Positions 34,106 through 43,291 of a stretch of 64,000 nucleotides of DNA are shown piece after piece. Within the stretch, counting starts at the first letter, position 1. Each line of letters opens with the position of its first letter. The stretch is from Streptomyces sp. NBC_00554. GTDB taxonomy: Bacteria > Actinomycetota > Actinomycetes > Streptomycetales > Streptomycetaceae. A program made the translations under genes and the position numbers. The notes below the pieces were generated by a model that saw only the letters and a list, made by a program, of their open reading frames with translations, searched no databases and was not told where the DNA came from. The DNA lies in the NCBI RefSeq assembly GCF_041431135.1, contig NZ_CP107799.1:5890001-5954000 (forward strand), read 5' to 3'.

Positions 34106-36940
34106 ATGGTGACCTTCGCGCAGGCGCAGGAGCGTGCGGAAGAGTGGATCAACGGGGATGTGGTCACGTATCAGCACCGTGAGGTGCGGGTACGGGAGTT
34201 CGAACTCGGGTTCGTGGTGTGGGCCGAGGACCGGGCCGACGGTCCGCGTTCCGACGGGGGCGCGCAGCGGCTGGTCATCGCCCGCGACAGCGGGGAGGCC
34301 ACGTTGTGGCCCTCGCTGCCGGTGGGTGAGGTCATCCGCCGGTACGAGGAGCAGTACGGGGTGCCGGACGCTGCTCCGGAAACGGCGCCGGCTCCTCCCG
34401 CTCGCGTCGACCTGAACCAGACGTCCTTCTTGTTGAGTCCCCCTGAGTGGTTGCAGGAGGCCGCGGACAAGTTGGGGATTCCGGATCGGCGGGGTGGGAG
34501 TGGGAGTGGGGGTGGGGCCTCGGACGGGGCGGGGGCTCGTGCCGCTGCGGGTTCGGGCGCGGCTGCCGGGGGTGGAGTGCCGAACGGGTCCTCTGGGGCT
34601 GGGGTGCACTCCGTGCCCTCTCCGGCCGATGCGCCACCGGTTGATGCGCCGCCTGCGCACTTCGTGCCGGGTGCGCCTTCGGCTCCCGGTGGGGGGACGG
34701 CGTGGCCCGCGGCCGGCGGCGCTCAGGACGCGGGGGCGCCGGGCATGCCCGCCGACGCGACCCCCTGGGCTGGGACCGACACCAACGCGGACTCCGGCGA
34801 CGACCGTTCCGTACCTCTGCCGGCGACCGTGTTCGCGCCGCCACTGACCGACGTCAACGACGGCGGTACCCCGCCCGGCCCGGCGCCGGATGCCAAGACC
34901 GCCTTGATGTCCGGGGGCAGCCAACTTCCGCCCACGGCTCAGGCTCCGGCGGTCGGCGACCCCAACTCCCCGCGGCCGTCCGCCTTCTCGCAGGGGCCGA
35001 ACGCGCCGCAGGGTCCGGGTGCGCCGCCCAGCGCTCCGCCCTCGTACGGCTATCCGCAGGGTCCCGGTGGTCCGCAGGGCACGCCCCCTCCGGGCGCACC
35101 TTCGTACGGCTATCCGCAGGGGCCGGGCGGAGTACCGGGGACGCCGCCTCCCGGCGTGCCGCAGGGCGCGCCTCCTCCGGGTGCGCCTTCGTACGGGTTC
35201 CCGCAGGGGCCGGGTGGTGTGCCAGGGACTCCGCCGCCCGGTGTGCCGCCGGTTCCGGGCGCTCCTGGTGCGACGCCGCCCGCCGCGCCCTCGCGCCCCA
35301 GCGCCGGTGACATCGCCGACGCCGCGACCAGCAAGGCGCAGCCTCCGAGGGGCGCGCGGAGTGGGGCGAGCGCCCCGCCTCCGCCGAGTGCGCCGGGAGT
35401 GCCGGGCGCGCGGCCCGGGAGTGCGCCTCCGCAGTCCGGGCCCGGCGCTCCGGGTACGCCCGCGGGTGGGTACGTGCCGACGCAGCTTGTCTCGCAGCTC
35501 GGGCCGGACGGGCCTGAGGGGTCTGCAGGGACGCGTGCGCCTGGTGCGCCCGCGGCACCTGGCGCTCCGGGGCAGCCCGGCGTGCCCGGGGCGCCCGGTG
35601 GTCCGAACACTCCGGGCGGTGTTCATCACGCCGCGACGATGTTGTCGGGGCCGGCTGTCGGGGGTCCCGGCGCGCCGCAGCCGCCGGGTGCGCCGGGCGC
35701 TCCCAAGCCGCCGGGCGTCCCTGGTGTGCCCGGGGCGCCGAACCCCGCTGGTGGTACGCCCCCCGGCGCTGTTCATCACGCCGCGACCATGCTCTCGGGC
35801 CCGCCCGTCGGGGGCCCTGGCGCACCGCCGCTTCCGCACGCCCCCGGAATGCCTCCGGGTGCGCCCCAGCCTCTGCCCGGACAGCCGTTGGGCGGTCAGC
35901 CCATGCCGGGTCAGCCCGGGGCCCCTGGTCAGCAGCCCCCGGCGTACGGCTATCCGCAGGCGGGGCAGCCGACCGTCGGGCCCGGGTATCAGGCCGTGCT
36001 GCGTTATCGGGCGCAGGATGGTTCCGAGCAGCAGTTGATCCGGCGTTCGGCGCCGGGGACGCCGCATCCGGAGTGGCAGATGCTGCATGAGCTGCGGGCG
36101 ATGAATGTGCCGCCGCAGCAGGTGCTGGAGTTGCACACGGAGTTGGAGTCCTGTGAGCTGCCGGGCGCGTACTGCGCGCGGATGATCAGGGAGACCTGGC
36201 CGCAGGCGAGGATCACGAGCATCGCGCCGTACGGCACGGATCACGCGAGCAGGCAGCAGGGAATGGGGCAACTGCTCGCGCACCAGGGGGAGTTGCACCA
36301 GGTGGCGGACGGGCCGGCGCGGCCCGCGCCGGTGCGGGCGCCGATTCCGCCGGTGCAGCCCGCGCCGCCGATTCCTCCGGAGGCGATCGGGCAGGAGCTG
36401 GCGGCGGCGTTCGGGCCGGGGGTGTTCCGGTTCGACCAGGTGGCCGTGTCGCGGCAGGGTGTGCCGAACATCGTGGCGCACACGCTGGTGGTGGCCGGGC
36501 TGCCGGTCGACATGGGGCCGTTCTTCTGGGCGCAGGCCCAGCCGGGCCGGCCGGTGCCGACGCTGGCGGAGCTGGCGGCGGAGCGCGGGGTGCAGCCGGC
36601 CTCGGACGCGGGCTCGTACCTCGTGATGGGCAGTGACTTCGGCAAGGCGATCTGTGTCCAGTACGGCACGGCGAACATCGTGGCCGTGCCGGTGGAGGCG
36701 GGTCCGGGCGGTGCCCCGGTGGCGCCGCAGTTCGTGAACACGGGGCTGCCCGAGTTCGCGCGCTGCCTGGCCCTCCTCGGCCGGATGTGGCGGCTGCGCT
36801 TCGGGCTGAACCAGGAGCAGGCGGGCCGCTGGACCGTCGACTTCCAGGCCCAGCTCGCCTCCCTCGACCCGGCGGCCCTCGGGTCGCCGGAGAGCTGGTG
36901 GTCGGTCCTGCTCGAACAGATGTGGGACGGCCTGCTGTAG
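34106..36940 (+). CDS. YrhB / Pro-rich / XOO_2897-like deaminase / SUKH-4 fusion
   Basis: The 944-aa product has four parts. Residues 1-90 resemble a YrhB (Imm35) immunity domain (FAQAQERAEEWINGD; LVIARDSGEATLWPS). Residues 90-625 are a low-complexity Pro/Gly/Ala linker with YGYPQGPGG and collagen-like GAPG repeats and two copies of an HHAATMLSGP motif. Residues 628-710 resemble an XOO_2897-type deaminase: His-Pro-Glu in GTPHPEWQMLHEL and His677-Thr-Glu-Leu-Glu-Ser-Cys683...Cys690, followed by PQARITSIAPYG. The zinc and catalytic residues are all present. Residues 755-944 are a SUKH-4 domain (FRFDQVAVSRQG; FVNTGLPEFARCLALLGR). It is coupled to the WHH-SUKH gene and has no signal peptide. Confidence 0.75.
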   Translation: MVTFAQAQERAEEWINGDVVTYQHREVRVREFELGFVVWAEDRADGPRSDGGAQRLVIARDSGEATLWPSLPVGEVIRRYEEQYGVPDAAPETAPAPPARVDLNQTSFLLSPPEWLQEAADKLGIPDRRGGSGSGGGASDGAGARAAAGSGAAAGGGVPNGSSGAGVHSVPSPADAPPVDAPPAHFVPGAPSAPGGGTAWPAAGGAQDAGAPGMPADATPWAGTDTNADSGDDRSVPLPATVFAPPLTDVNDGGTPPGPAPDAKTALMSGGSQLPPTAQAPAVGDPNSPRPSAFSQGPNAPQGPGAPPSAPPSYGYPQGPGGPQGTPPPGAPSYGYPQGPGGVPGTPPPGVPQGAPPPGAPSYGFPQGPGGVPGTPPPGVPPVPGAPGATPPAAPSRPSAGDIADAATSKAQPPRGARSGASAPPPPSAPGVPGARPGSAPPQSGPGAPGTPAGGYVPTQLVSQLGPDGPEGSAGTRAPGAPAAPGAPGQPGVPGAPGGPNTPGGVHHAATMLSGPAVGGPGAPQPPGAPGAPKPPGVPGVPGAPNPAGGTPPGAVHHAATMLSGPPVGGPGAPPLPHAPGMPPGAPQPLPGQPLGGQPMPGQPGAPGQQPPAYGYPQAGQPTVGPGYQAVLRYRAQDGSEQQLIRRSAPGTPHPEWQMLHELRAMNVPPQQVLELHTELESCELPGAYCARMIRETWPQARITSIAPYGTDHASRQQGMGQLLAHQGELHQVADGPARPAPVRAPIPPVQPAPPIPPEAIGQELAAAFGPGVFRFDQVAVSRQGVPNIVAHTLVVAGLPVDMGPFFWAQAQPGRPVPTLAELAAERGVQPASDAGSYLVMGSDFGKAICVQYGTANIVAVPVEAGPGGAPVAPQFVNTGLPEFARCLALLGRMWRLRFGLNQEQAGRWTVDFQAQLASLDPAALGSPESWWSVLLEQMWDGLL

Positions 36941-36967
36941 GGCGGCCGGAGCCGGCGTACGTACGAA

Positions 36968-37004
36968 CGAGGCGCTCGACCTGCGGGAAAGGTCGGGCGC
37001 CTCG
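36968..37004. terminator. Hairpin after the SUKH-4 gene
   Basis: CGAGGCGCTCGACC pairs with GGTCGGGCGCCTCG through 14 bp with one G-T pair and a nine-base loop. It lies 28 bp after the stop of the SUKH-4 fusion gene and ends 12 bp before the LCP start, separating the island from the cell-wall gene. Confidence 0.75.
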
Positions 37005-37015
37005 ATCATGCGGTC

Positions 37016-38038
37016 ATGGGTATGCGGCCCGGACAGCGGGAGCGCGGGCAGGATCGCCTGCGGGAGAGTCGGCACGGGCGCCGGTGGCCCAAGCGGCTGG
37101 CACTGGCGCTGCTGACACTGGTGCTGGTCGTCGTCGCGTACGTCATCGGCCTGTACTTCTGGGGGGATTCACGTCTGCGGCACACGGACGCGTTCGACAC
37201 GTACGCCGATCAGCCGAGCGCGGACCCGGGCGCGGACTGGCTGCTGATCGGGTCCGACAGCCGTTCCGAGCTGACCCCCGAGCAGCGAAAGAAGCTGCAC
37301 GTCGGCAACAACGAGGTGTTCAACACCGACACGATCATGGTCCTGCACTACGGGGACAGCGGCCCGTATCTGGTGTCGATCCCGAGGGACTCGTACGTCG
37401 CCATCCCGGGGCACGGGAAGAACAAGATCAACGCGGCGTACGCGCTCGGCGGTCCCAAACTCCTCACCCGCACCGTCGAACAGGCCACCGGGCTGAAACT
37501 CGACCACTACGCCGAGGTGAACTTCCTCGGCTTCGTCGACGTGGTCGACTCGCTCGGCGGCGTCACCATCTGCGTGGCGAAGGGCGGGCTGCACGACGAG
37601 AAGTCGGGGGCCGACTTCGACGCCGGGTGCCGGCGGATGGACGGTACGCAGGCACTGGCGTACGTCCGCGCCCGGTACTCCGATCCGCTGGGGGACCTCG
37701 GGAGGGTGCGGCGGCAGCGGCAGTTGGTGAGCGCGGTCGCGGACAAGGCGATGAGCGCGGCTGTGGTGGTGCCGCCGTGGCGGCTGATTCCGTGGCTCGG
37801 GGCCTCGTTCGACGCGCTCACCGTGGATGACGGGACCGGGGTGCGGGATCTGGCGCAGATGGGGTGGCGGATGAAGGAGCTCGCGGGCGGGGAGGGGGCC
37901 ACGACGACCGTTCCGGTGGGGGAGGAGACCACCGTCGACGGGGTCGGCGATGTTGTCGAGTGGGACTCCGTGAAGGCCGAACAGCTTTTCTCCGCACTTC
38001 GCGACGACACGACGATTCCGGCTTCTGACCTCAAATGA
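37016..38038 (+). CDS. LytR-CpsA-Psr (LCP) family protein
   Basis: LCP enzymes attach teichoic acids or polysaccharides to peptidoglycan outside the membrane. The 340-aa product has a basic cytoplasmic start, one transmembrane helix at about 27-48 (LALALLTLVLVVVAYVIGLY), then the LCP core: DWLLIGSDSRSEL, NTDTIMVLHY, LVSIPRDSYVAIPGHGKNKI with the conserved Arg-Asp and Lys-Ile-Asn-Ala, LDHYAEVNFLGFVDVVDSLG and the Arg motif YVRARYSDPLGDLGRVRRQ. Length is typical. It is alone in its transcript. Confidence 0.93.
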   Translation: MGMRPGQRERGQDRLRESRHGRRWPKRLALALLTLVLVVVAYVIGLYFWGDSRLRHTDAFDTYADQPSADPGADWLLIGSDSRSELTPEQRKKLHVGNNEVFNTDTIMVLHYGDSGPYLVSIPRDSYVAIPGHGKNKINAAYALGGPKLLTRTVEQATGLKLDHYAEVNFLGFVDVVDSLGGVTICVAKGGLHDEKSGADFDAGCRRMDGTQALAYVRARYSDPLGDLGRVRRQRQLVSAVADKAMSAAVVVPPWRLIPWLGASFDALTVDDGTGVRDLAQMGWRMKELAGGEGATTTVPVGEETTVDGVGDVVEWDSVKAEQLFSALRDDTTIPASDLK

Positions 38039-38158
38039 CTCACCTTTGACCGGACGGATGGGCGGAGTGTCGCGTTATGAACACTTCCGTGTGATCCATC
38101 AAGATGTGCGCGAAATCGTTCGTCATTTCGTGTGTGTCCGGCGGAGAGGGGTTCAAGG

Positions 38159-39046
38159 ATGAGCAGCGCATCGGAGCCGCCGTACGGCTTCATGGCCGTA
38201 CGGGGGCGTGGTTACCGTCCCGAGCAGGTCGACGCGTACGCCGCGGCGCTCTCCCGGTATCGCGACGCCGCCTGGGAGCGGGCCGCCCGGCTGACCGTGC
38301 TGGCCAGGGAGATGGAGGCGGAGGCGGAGCGGCTGAGGGAGGTCGTGGCGACGCTCGCCCCGCAGACCTACGAGACGCTCGGTGAAGGTGCCCGGCAGAT
38401 CTTCGCGCTCGGTGAGGAGGAGGCCGCGTCCGTACGGGACACCGCACGCCTGGAGGTCCAGCGGGTCGTCGACGAGGCCGAGGCGGCGGGGCAGCGCGTG
38501 CGCGAGGCCGCGGCGGCGTACGCCGACGAAGTGCGTGGTGAGGCCGAGGAACGCGCCCGGCAGCGGCTTCTCGCCGCCCGTGCCGAGGCCGACGACATGC
38601 GGATCTCGGCCCGGCGGGACGTCAAGGAGAACCGTGGTGAGGCCTTGGCCGCGCTGCGGGAGGTGCGGCAGCGCACGGAGGGGCTGCTCGCCGAGCAGGA
38701 GAAGGAGCATGCGGAGCGCTGGGAGGAGGCCGGGCGGGCTGCCGCCGAGCGGGAGGGCGCGCTCGATGCGCAGCACGTGGAGCGGGTTGCGTGCGCCGAG
38801 GCCGCGTTGTCCGAGGCCAAGCGGGCCTTTGCCGAGGCCGAGGAGTCGGCTCGGCATGGGCAGGAGGACGCGGGGGCGCGGGCCGCGGAGGTGCTTGCGG
38901 AGGCTCAGGTGCGGGAGGATCGGATTGCTCGGGAGACCGAGCGGGTGCTGCGGGAGCATGGGGAGCGGTGGGATGACGTACGGGCCCATATGGACCACGT
39001 ACGGACGAGTCTGACGACTCTGACTGGGCGGGCTCCGGCGGAGTAG
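38159..39046 (+). CDS. DivIVA-like coiled-coil protein
   Basis: The 295-aa product starts with a DivIVA-type N-terminal segment (GFMAVRGRGYRPEQVDAYAA) and continues as a nearly uninterrupted Ala/Glu/Arg-rich coiled coil to residue 280, with several FilP/Scy-like heptad stretches. Streptomyces homologues are often labelled cellulose-binding protein without good evidence. A role in polar growth or the cytoskeleton is plausible. The start at 38159 is preferred to 38132 because the DivIVA motif lies just behind it and GAGAGGGG precedes it. Confidence 0.8.
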   Translation: MSSASEPPYGFMAVRGRGYRPEQVDAYAAALSRYRDAAWERAARLTVLAREMEAEAERLREVVATLAPQTYETLGEGARQIFALGEEEAASVRDTARLEVQRVVDEAEAAGQRVREAAAAYADEVRGEAEERARQRLLAARAEADDMRISARRDVKENRGEALAALREVRQRTEGLLAEQEKEHAERWEEAGRAAAEREGALDAQHVERVACAEAALSEAKRAFAEAEESARHGQEDAGARAAEVLAEAQVREDRIARETERVLREHGERWDDVRAHMDHVRTSLTTLTGRAPAE

Positions 39047-39153
39047 GTGGGGTTGCTGTTGGGGGGGGGATCTTCGCCGCTCCGCGGCGTGTTTCCCGCC
39101 CACCCGCCCGTCTCGGTCCGTTGATCGGCGCGGCTCGCCAATCCTCCTCCGCG

Positions 39154-40806
39154 TCATCTCCCCCCGGCATCACCCCTCCTCCTCACCGCCCCCGCCAAAA
39201 TCCACCCCTCCACCGCCTCGTACTGCTTCCTCTGCTCCTCCGCCTTCTTCCGCCCCGAAACCACCGTCCCCAGCCACCCGTACGCGAACCCCAGCGGGAT
39301 CGACACCAGCCCGGTCGTCGTGAACGGGAACCAGTTGAAGTCGGCGTCGGGGAAGGCGGCGGTGGGGGAGCCGGAGACGAGGTTGGTGCCGGGCATGAGG
39401 AGGAGGACTGTGAGGGTGCCGCCTATGAGGGTGGCGAGGAGGCCGGTTCGGGTGTAGCGGCGCCAGAAGAGGGTGTGGATCAGGGCGGGGGCGAGGGCGG
39501 AGGCGCCGAGGCAGAAGGAGAGGGTGATCAGGGGCTGGAGGCTGCGGTGTTGGACGAGGGTGGCCAGGAGGATGGCGACCGCGCCGACCGCCAGGGCGGA
39601 TACGCGGGCCAGGAGCATCTCGCGGCGCGGGGAGAGTTCGTCGGTGTGGCGGCGGCTCCCGCGGAAGAGCCGGGCGTGCGCGAACAGGTCGTGGGCCAGG
39701 GAGTTGGCGCAGGCCAGGATCATTCCGGCGACCGAGGCGAGCAGGGTCAGGAAGATCGCCGTGGTGACGGTGGTGAAGACGAGGGTCTCGGCCGTCGAGA
39801 CGTCCGGGCCGAACGCGGCCTGAGATCCCAGCAGATACGCCGTGTTGCCCTGCGGATCGGCGCCGGCGATCGCCGCGCGGCCGATCAGGGCCGTGGCGCC
39901 GAAGCCGATGACCGTGATGACCAGCACGAACAGCGCCACGCACGGCACCGCCCAGGACAGTGAGCGGCGCACCTGACGGGCGCTCCTCGCGGTGTACATG
40001 CGCATGGTGACGTGTGGCAGGCACGCGCCGCCGAGGACCACGGTGAGTTCTGAACTGATCATGTCCAGGCGGGGGTTGGCACCGCCCGAGAACTGCAGTC
40101 CGGACTCCAGGAAGGCCGGTCCCGCGCCGCTGCCCTGCGCCGCCGCGTCCAGCAGTGCGCCCGGGTTCCAGTCGAAGCGGTTCAGGATGAGTACGGCGAC
40201 GACGGCGCCCGAGCCGAGCAGCATCACGATCTTCATGATCTGGATCAGCGCGGTGCCCTTCATGCCGCCGACGGCCGCGTAGCTGATCATCAGCGCGCCA
40301 AGGCCGATGACGCAGCCCGTTTTGAGGGACTCGTTGGAGAATCCGAGGATGAAGGCCAACAGGTCGCCGGAACCCGCCAGTTGGACCAGCATCAGCGGCA
40401 GCAGCGCGATGATCGTCGTGGCGCACGCGGCGATGCGCACGGAGCGTCCCGGCATTCGCCGTGCGAGTGCGTCCCCCATCGTGAACCGGCCCGCGTTCCG
40501 CAGGGGTTCGGCCAGCAGGAACATCAGCAGCACGAGGGAGAGGCAGACGCTCAGCGTCAGTACGACCCCGTCGTACCCGGCGAGCGCGATGACCCCGCAC
40601 CCGCTCAGCACCGTCGCCGCGGAGATGTAATCCCCGGCGATGGCAAGGCCGTTGCGCATCGGCGACAGGGACCGGGAGCCGGTGTAGAACTCGTCGAGGT
40701 CGTCGCGGTCGGGGCCCGTCAGTACGCACAGCAGCATCGTGATCGTCACCACCGTCGTGAACGCCACCAGCGACATCGCCTGCGCCGAACTGCTGAACCC
40801 GCTCAT
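39154..40806 (-). CDS. ActP-like sodium:solute symporter
   Basis: The 550-aa SSS-family product has GPDRDDLDEFYTGSRSLSPM followed by RNGLAIAGDYISAATVLSG, the ActP-type signature for acetate/short-chain monocarboxylate symporters, and about thirteen helices, including SVAGMILACANSLAHDLFAH with the second sodium-site helix. It overlaps the upstream DUF485 gene by ATGA, mirroring the yjcH-actP arrangement in E. coli. Pyruvate, acetate or propionate are candidate substrates. Confidence 0.9.
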   Translation of the reverse strand: MSGFSSSAQAMSLVAFTTVVTITMLLCVLTGPDRDDLDEFYTGSRSLSPMRNGLAIAGDYISAATVLSGCGVIALAGYDGVVLTLSVCLSLVLLMFLLAEPLRNAGRFTMGDALARRMPGRSVRIAACATTIIALLPLMLVQLAGSGDLLAFILGFSNESLKTGCVIGLGALMISYAAVGGMKGTALIQIMKIVMLLGSGAVVAVLILNRFDWNPGALLDAAAQGSGAGPAFLESGLQFSGGANPRLDMISSELTVVLGGACLPHVTMRMYTARSARQVRRSLSWAVPCVALFVLVITVIGFGATALIGRAAIAGADPQGNTAYLLGSQAAFGPDVSTAETLVFTTVTTAIFLTLLASVAGMILACANSLAHDLFAHARLFRGSRRHTDELSPRREMLLARVSALAVGAVAILLATLVQHRSLQPLITLSFCLGASALAPALIHTLFWRRYTRTGLLATLIGGTLTVLLLMPGTNLVSGSPTAAFPDADFNWFPFTTTGLVSIPLGFAYGWLGTVVSGRKKAEEQRKQYEAVEGWILAGAVRRRGDAGGR

Positions 40807-41384
40807 CGTGCCGCCTCCCGCTTGGCGTCCAGCTCGGTCTGCTTGCGGATCCGGTCCGCGATCGGGTCGACACTCCGGCGCGCCGTGTACTCGTACAGCC
40901 CGATCGCCAGGCAGGCCACGGGGACTTGGAGCAGACCGAGCAGCAGTCCGGTCGAGAGCCCGCCGGAGACCCTGCTCGTCATCAGGCCCGGCGCGAACGC
41001 CGACAGGAGCAGAAAGAGGACGAAGTATCCGAGCGCCGTGAGCGTCGCCACGCGCCGCTGTCTGCGGTACGCGGTCCGGAGCAGGCGCATGTCGCTGTGC
41101 CGGCCCAGCGCGCGGTGGCGCGGCGTGCGCCTTCTCGCGGGCTCCGGCGGCGGTGGCTGCCAGGGGTAAGTGAGGCGGGAGGGCGAGGAGTTGCGGGGCG
41201 GCTCGGGCGGGAAATCCTGTGGATACGGGTACTGGTCCGGATACGGATCCTGGTCCCGATACGGATCCGGATAGGGGTCCGGATATGGATCCTGGTCCGG
41301 ATACCGGTCCTGGTCGGGGTGCTGATGCTGGTCTGGGTACTGGTGCGGTGGTTGGTGCTCCGGGGACGAGAACGAGTCAGGCAT
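40803..41384 (-). CDS. DUF485 membrane protein with Tyr-Pro-Asp repeats
   Basis: Residues 20-60 are a repetitive YPDQDPYPDPYPDPYRDQ tract made by tandem codon repeats in the DNA. Residues 100-193 are the DUF485 domain with two helices (TALGYFVLFLLLSAFAPGL, LLLGLLQVPVACLAIGLYEY) and a basic end DPIADRIRKQTELDAKR. DUF485 proteins (YjcH) accompany ActP-type symporters; translation is coupled to the symporter. The ATG has GGAG seven bases ahead. Confidence 0.85.
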   Translation of the reverse strand: MPDSFSSPEHQPPHQYPDQHQHPDQDRYPDQDPYPDPYPDPYRDQDPYPDQYPYPQDFPPEPPRNSSPSRLTYPWQPPPPEPARRRTPRHRALGRHSDMRLLRTAYRRQRRVATLTALGYFVLFLLLSAFAPGLMTSRVSGGLSTGLLLGLLQVPVACLAIGLYEYTARRSVDPIADRIRKQTELDAKREAAR

Positions 41385-41674
41385 CCCGTTTCTCCTTGCG
41401 TGGTGCGGGTTCCGGTGCGGACCGCAGGGAGCTTGGGGGTGGGCGAGGCACGCTACTCGCAGGTAGACGGGGTGCGGGAGTCTTTCATCGAACTGAGTGG
41501 TCGGTATGCGCTTGTTTCGGTGACCTGCGGCTTCACTCCTTCCCCTCCTGTAACGGTGGGTTCTTTGTGGCGGAAAGGTGAGCCGTGGCGGGGCGCGGGC
41601 TCAAGTGGCCGCCTGCTTAACGGAGTTGGACCAATGACACCGACTGCGGCACCTCTTCGCCGTGAAGGAGTGCA
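41385..41674. other. Intergenic spacer, no supported gene
   Basis: This 290-bp spacer separates the DUF485 gene from the 3' end of the MFS pump. It must hold the DUF485-symporter promoter. The stretch 41599-41700 reads RHLFAVKECIKVRHVEQAT in one plus frame but with an upstream stop and no start, so a decayed gene end is possible but unproven. Confidence 0.35.
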
Positions 41675-43291
41675 TCAAGGTGCGCCACGTGGAGCAGGCG
41701 ACGGCCGGCTGACGTTCTCCGTGTCCTCGGGCCCCTCGTCGTCCGCCTCGACCGCTTCGCCCGTGTCGTCCGTCTCCTTCGTCTCGCTCGCCAGTACCGG
41801 GAAGCGTCTCGGGGCCACGAACAGCAGGACCAGGAAGGCGAGTCCGGCCGCGATCGCCGCGCCGAAGTAGACGGCGTGGACCGCTTCGGCGACCGCGTGG
41901 CGGAGTTCTTCGGTGGCTGCTCCCGGTGATTCGAGGGAGCGGGTCACGGTGTCGAGGTCGCCCGCGCCGCCGAGCCGCGCGGCGAGTACCCCGTTGGCGA
42001 TCGCGCCGAACAGGGCGGCGCCCAGGGTCTGGCCCGTCTGGCGGCAGAAGAGGACGGACGCGGTGGTGGTGCCGCGTTCGTCCCAGCCGACGGTCGACTG
42101 GACGCCGATGAGCAGGGGGAGTTGGAAGAGACCCAGGGCGCCGCCGAGCAGGAGCATGAGGAGGGCCGGCTGCCAGGGCTCGCCCGGGTAGGGAAGGAAG
42201 GGGAAGGCCAGCAGGATGACGGTCCCCGTGCCGATGCCGATCATGGCGGTGTTGCGGAAGCCGATGCGCCGGTAGACGTGCTGGCTGAGCGCCGCCGAGA
42301 TCGGCCAGCTCAACGTCCATACGGAGAGCACGAATCCGGCGGCGATCGGGGCGAGGCCGAGGACCGCCTGCGCGTACGTGGGGAGGAAGACCGTCGGGGC
42401 GACCATCAGCAGCCCTAACGCGCCGCACGCCAGGTTCACCGCGGCGATGGTGCGCCGCCGCCACACCCAGCCGGGGATGATCGGTTCGGCGGCCCGCCGC
42501 TCGACGGCCACGACGACCGCGACCAGCGCAAGTCCCGTACCGAACAGGGCGATCGACGGTGGGGACAGCCAGTCCCAGGCGACCCCGCCCTGCACCAGCG
42601 CGGTCAGCAGTACGCCGCCGCAGGCGAAGACGGCGAGTGCGCCCGCCCAGTCGATGCGGGGCCTGGGGGCCGGTTCGCGCCGGGGCTCGTGCAGGTGGCG
42701 GACGATCAGCCACAGGGCGAGCGCGCCGATCGGGAGGTTGATGAGGAAGATCCACCGCCAGTCGGCGTACGCCGCGAGGATTCCGCCGAGCGCGGGGCCC
42801 GCGACCGCCGAAGTGGCCCACACCGTGGACAGCTTGGCCTGGATCTTCGGGCGTTCCTTGAGCGGGTAGAGGTCGGCGGCGAGTGTCTGCACCGTGCCCT
42901 GGAGGGCGCCGCCGCCCAGGCCCTGGACGATGCGGAAGGCGATGAGCGCGGCCATGTTCCAGGCGGTGGCGCAGAGCAGCGAGCCGACGAGGAAGAGGAC
43001 GGAGCCCGCGATCAGCACCGGCTTGCGGCCGAAGGTGTCGGAGAGCTTGCCGTAGACGGGGAGCGAGACGGTCACGGCCAGCAGATAGCCCGAGAACAGC
43101 CAGGAGAAGACCGAGAAACCGCCAAGGTCGCCGACGATCTGCGGTACGGCCGTCGCCACGATGGTGGTGTCCAGCGCGACCAGCGCCATGGAGAGCATGA
43201 GGGCGGCGACCACGGCGCCGCGTCTGTCGGTACCGGCGCCTGTACCGGGGTGCTCGGCGGCGTCGCGTATCGCAGGTCGGGTACGGCCCAC
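41675..43291 (-). CDS. MFS multidrug efflux pump, DHA2 (14-helix) type
   Basis: From GTG 43291 (GAAGGAA four bases ahead) the product is 538 aa. DHA2 features are LDTTIVATAVPQIVGDLGG in TM1, the GKLSDTFGRKPVLIAGS loop, RIVQGLGGGALQGTVQTLAA (motif C region) and FLINLPIGALALWLIVRHLH. Two longer upstream reading frames lack any pump similarity. The C-terminal tail is acidic (ETKETDDTGEAVEADDEGPE). Such pumps export drugs or dyes; the substrate is unknown. Confidence 0.9.
   Translation of the reverse strand: MGRTRPAIRDAAEHPGTGAGTDRRGAVVAALMLSMALVALDTTIVATAVPQIVGDLGGFSVFSWLFSGYLLAVTVSLPVYGKLSDTFGRKPVLIAGSVLFLVGSLLCATAWNMAALIAFRIVQGLGGGALQGTVQTLAADLYPLKERPKIQAKLSTVWATSAVAGPALGGILAAYADWRWIFLINLPIGALALWLIVRHLHEPRREPAPRPRIDWAGALAVFACGGVLLTALVQGGVAWDWLSPPSIALFGTGLALVAVVVAVERRAAEPIIPGWVWRRRTIAAVNLACGALGLLMVAPTVFLPTYAQAVLGLAPIAAGFVLSVWTLSWPISAALSQHVYRRIGFRNTAMIGIGTGTVILLAFPFLPYPGEPWQPALLMLLLGGALGLFQLPLLIGVQSTVGWDERGTTTASVLFCRQTGQTLGAALFGAIANGVLAARLGGAGDLDTVTRSLESPGAATEELRHAVAEAVHAVYFGAAIAAGLAFLVLLFVAPRRFPVLASETKETDDTGEAVEADDEGPEDTENVSRPSPAPRGAP

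Noticed and set aside
33788..37075. 1095-aa open frame antisense to the SUKH-4 fusion gene
   Set aside because: Composition is Arg/Pro/His-rich with no domain; it is the mirror of a GC3-biased gene with a Pro/Gly-rich linker.
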